In this document: positions 7,234 through 7,351 of the stretch, piece after piece
How the letters are laid out: each line of letters starts with the position of its first letter
How positions within the stretch are numbered: position 1 is the stretch's first letter
Assembly (NCBI GenBank): GCA_964511865.1
Contig: CAZEHW010000186.1
Location: 1 to 7,351, forward strand
Direction: 5' to 3'
Source: ChocPot-Mid sp964511865
GTDB taxonomy: Bacteria; Bacteroidota; Ignavibacteria; Kapaibacteriales; UBA2268
DNA length: 7,351 nucleotides
The notes under the pieces: generated by a model
The model's input: only the letters and a program-made list of their open reading frames with translations
Databases searched by the model: none
What the model was told of the DNA's origin: nothing
Made by a program: the position numbers and the translations under genes

Positions 7234-7255
7234 ATTCCGTCCCTACGGGACTTTC
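7206..7255. repeat. Two tandem 25-bp hairpin units
   Basis: Two adjacent 25-bp units (7206-7230 and 7231-7255) each contain ATTCCG followed by a hairpin with a 5-bp stem and a TAC loop: GCTGC-TAC-GCAGC (7214-7226) and GTCCC-TAC-GGGAC (7239-7251). The units match at 17 of 25 positions. Six of the eight differences are the two sides of three stem base pairs, all still complementary, so the structure is kept while the sequence changes. They lie in the wzm-wzt spacer, ending 6 bp before the wzt ATG, and would be in the transcript if the genes are co-transcribed. From memory, palindromic units of this look occur between genes in other Bacteroidota genomes; I cannot check that here. Confidence 0.75.
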
Positions 7256-7277
7256 AGTCTTCAGTCCTCAGTCTTCA
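7255..7277. repeat. Heptamer tandem repeat, about 3.3 copies
   Basis: CAGTCTT, CAGTCCT and CAGTCTT follow one another at 7255-7275, with a further CA. The array begins where the second hairpin unit ends and lies between the permease stop and wzt. It is a short simple-sequence array that could vary in copy number by slippage. No function is evident. Confidence 0.6.
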
Positions 7278-7289
7278 CTATTCCTGGAT

Positions 7290-7351
7290 TTACACTGTAT
7301 CCATAAATCCTTTTTCGACTTTGTTAAAAACAACAATGCCTAAAAACAGCA
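7290..7351 (-). CDS. wzm: C-terminus of Wzm-like ABC-2 permease (partial)
   Basis: One minus-strand frame is open from the right edge to TAA at 7292-7290 and encodes 19 residues, LFLGIVVFNKVEKGFMDTV; the other two frames stop within 27 nt. The end of a hydrophobic segment followed by the short tail FNKVEKGFMDTV resembles the C-terminus of ABC-2 type polysaccharide export permeases in Bacteroidota (recalled, not searched). A permease directly before the Wzt ATPase is the usual Wzm-Wzt order, and the two would form the export channel in the cytoplasmic membrane. The stop is 90 bp upstream of wzt. The identification rests on few residues plus context, so it is moderately secure. Confidence 0.65.
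   Translation of the reverse strand, partial: LFLGIVVFNKVEKGFMDTV

Noticed and set aside
7206..7255. Classical REP/RAYT-type elements or a CRISPR array
   Set aside because: The GTA trinucleotide is the loop, not the foot of the stem as in REP sequences recognised by RAYT proteins, no RAYT gene is in the window, and two adjacent units without spacers are not a CRISPR array.
7321..7333. Small inverted repeat TTGTT-AAA-AACAA near the right edge
   Set aside because: It is AT-only apart from one pair, short, and lies inside the permease coding sequence, so it is probably chance.
7119..7343. A 74-codon plus-strand frame across the wzm-wzt spacer
   Set aside because: It runs through the hairpin units and heptamer array and antisense to two genes; it looks like translated repeat sequence rather than a gene.
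1..7351. tRNA, rRNA, insertion sequence or attachment site
   Set aside because: No cloverleaf-like segment, transposase motif, terminal inverted repeats or target duplication was seen; coding regions fill almost the whole window.

Overview
This 7.35-kb window is part of a surface-polysaccharide (O-antigen or capsule type) biosynthesis and export locus. Every gene I can support lies on the minus strand, so transcription runs from the right edge to the left edge. The organism is most likely a member of the Bacteroidota. This is inferred from the AT-rich glycosyltransferase genes, the lack of clear Shine-Dalgarno sequences, the style of the Wzt-like ATPase (motif FQKKAIGKMQDVSHQEGRT), and short hairpin units and heptamer repeats in the one real leader region. 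It is not proven from the window alone.

In transcription order: (i) the last 19 codons of a probable ABC-2 permease (Wzm-like) enter from the right edge and stop at 7290. (ii) A 90-bp spacer holds two tandem 25-bp hairpin units and a short heptamer repeat. (iii) A two-domain Wzt-like ATPase spans 7199-5904. (iv) An FkbM-family methyltransferase (5928-4996) overlaps the Wzt end. (v) A WcaE-like GT2 (4999-4136) starts with an ATGA overlap. (vi) A GT4 (4152-2908) begins with GTG and overlaps the previous gene by 17 nt. (vii) After a 120-bp spacer containing an inverted repeat comes a second GT4 (2787-1549) with a TTG start. (viii) After a 101-bp spacer comes a GT2 (1447-530). (ix) A final GT2 starts at 530 through a TAATG overlap and runs off the left edge. 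No uncovered stretch exceeds 120 bp.

Together the genes describe an ABC-transporter-dependent pathway. The five glycosyltransferases would build a glycan on a lipid carrier at the inner face of the cytoplasmic membrane, the FkbM enzyme would O-methylate it, and Wzm/Wzt would export it. No initiating sugar-phosphate transferase, Wzx flippase, Wzy polymerase or nucleotide-sugar gene is visible here.

This is a recognisable class of locus, and I do not see a wholly new system. Two points deserve a second look. First, there is a sharp composition break inside the Wzt gene near 6500: the nucleotide-binding domain is about 60% GC and the substrate-recognition domain about 25-30% GC. Second, the paired hairpin units upstream of Wzt differ from each other almost only by compensatory stem changes.
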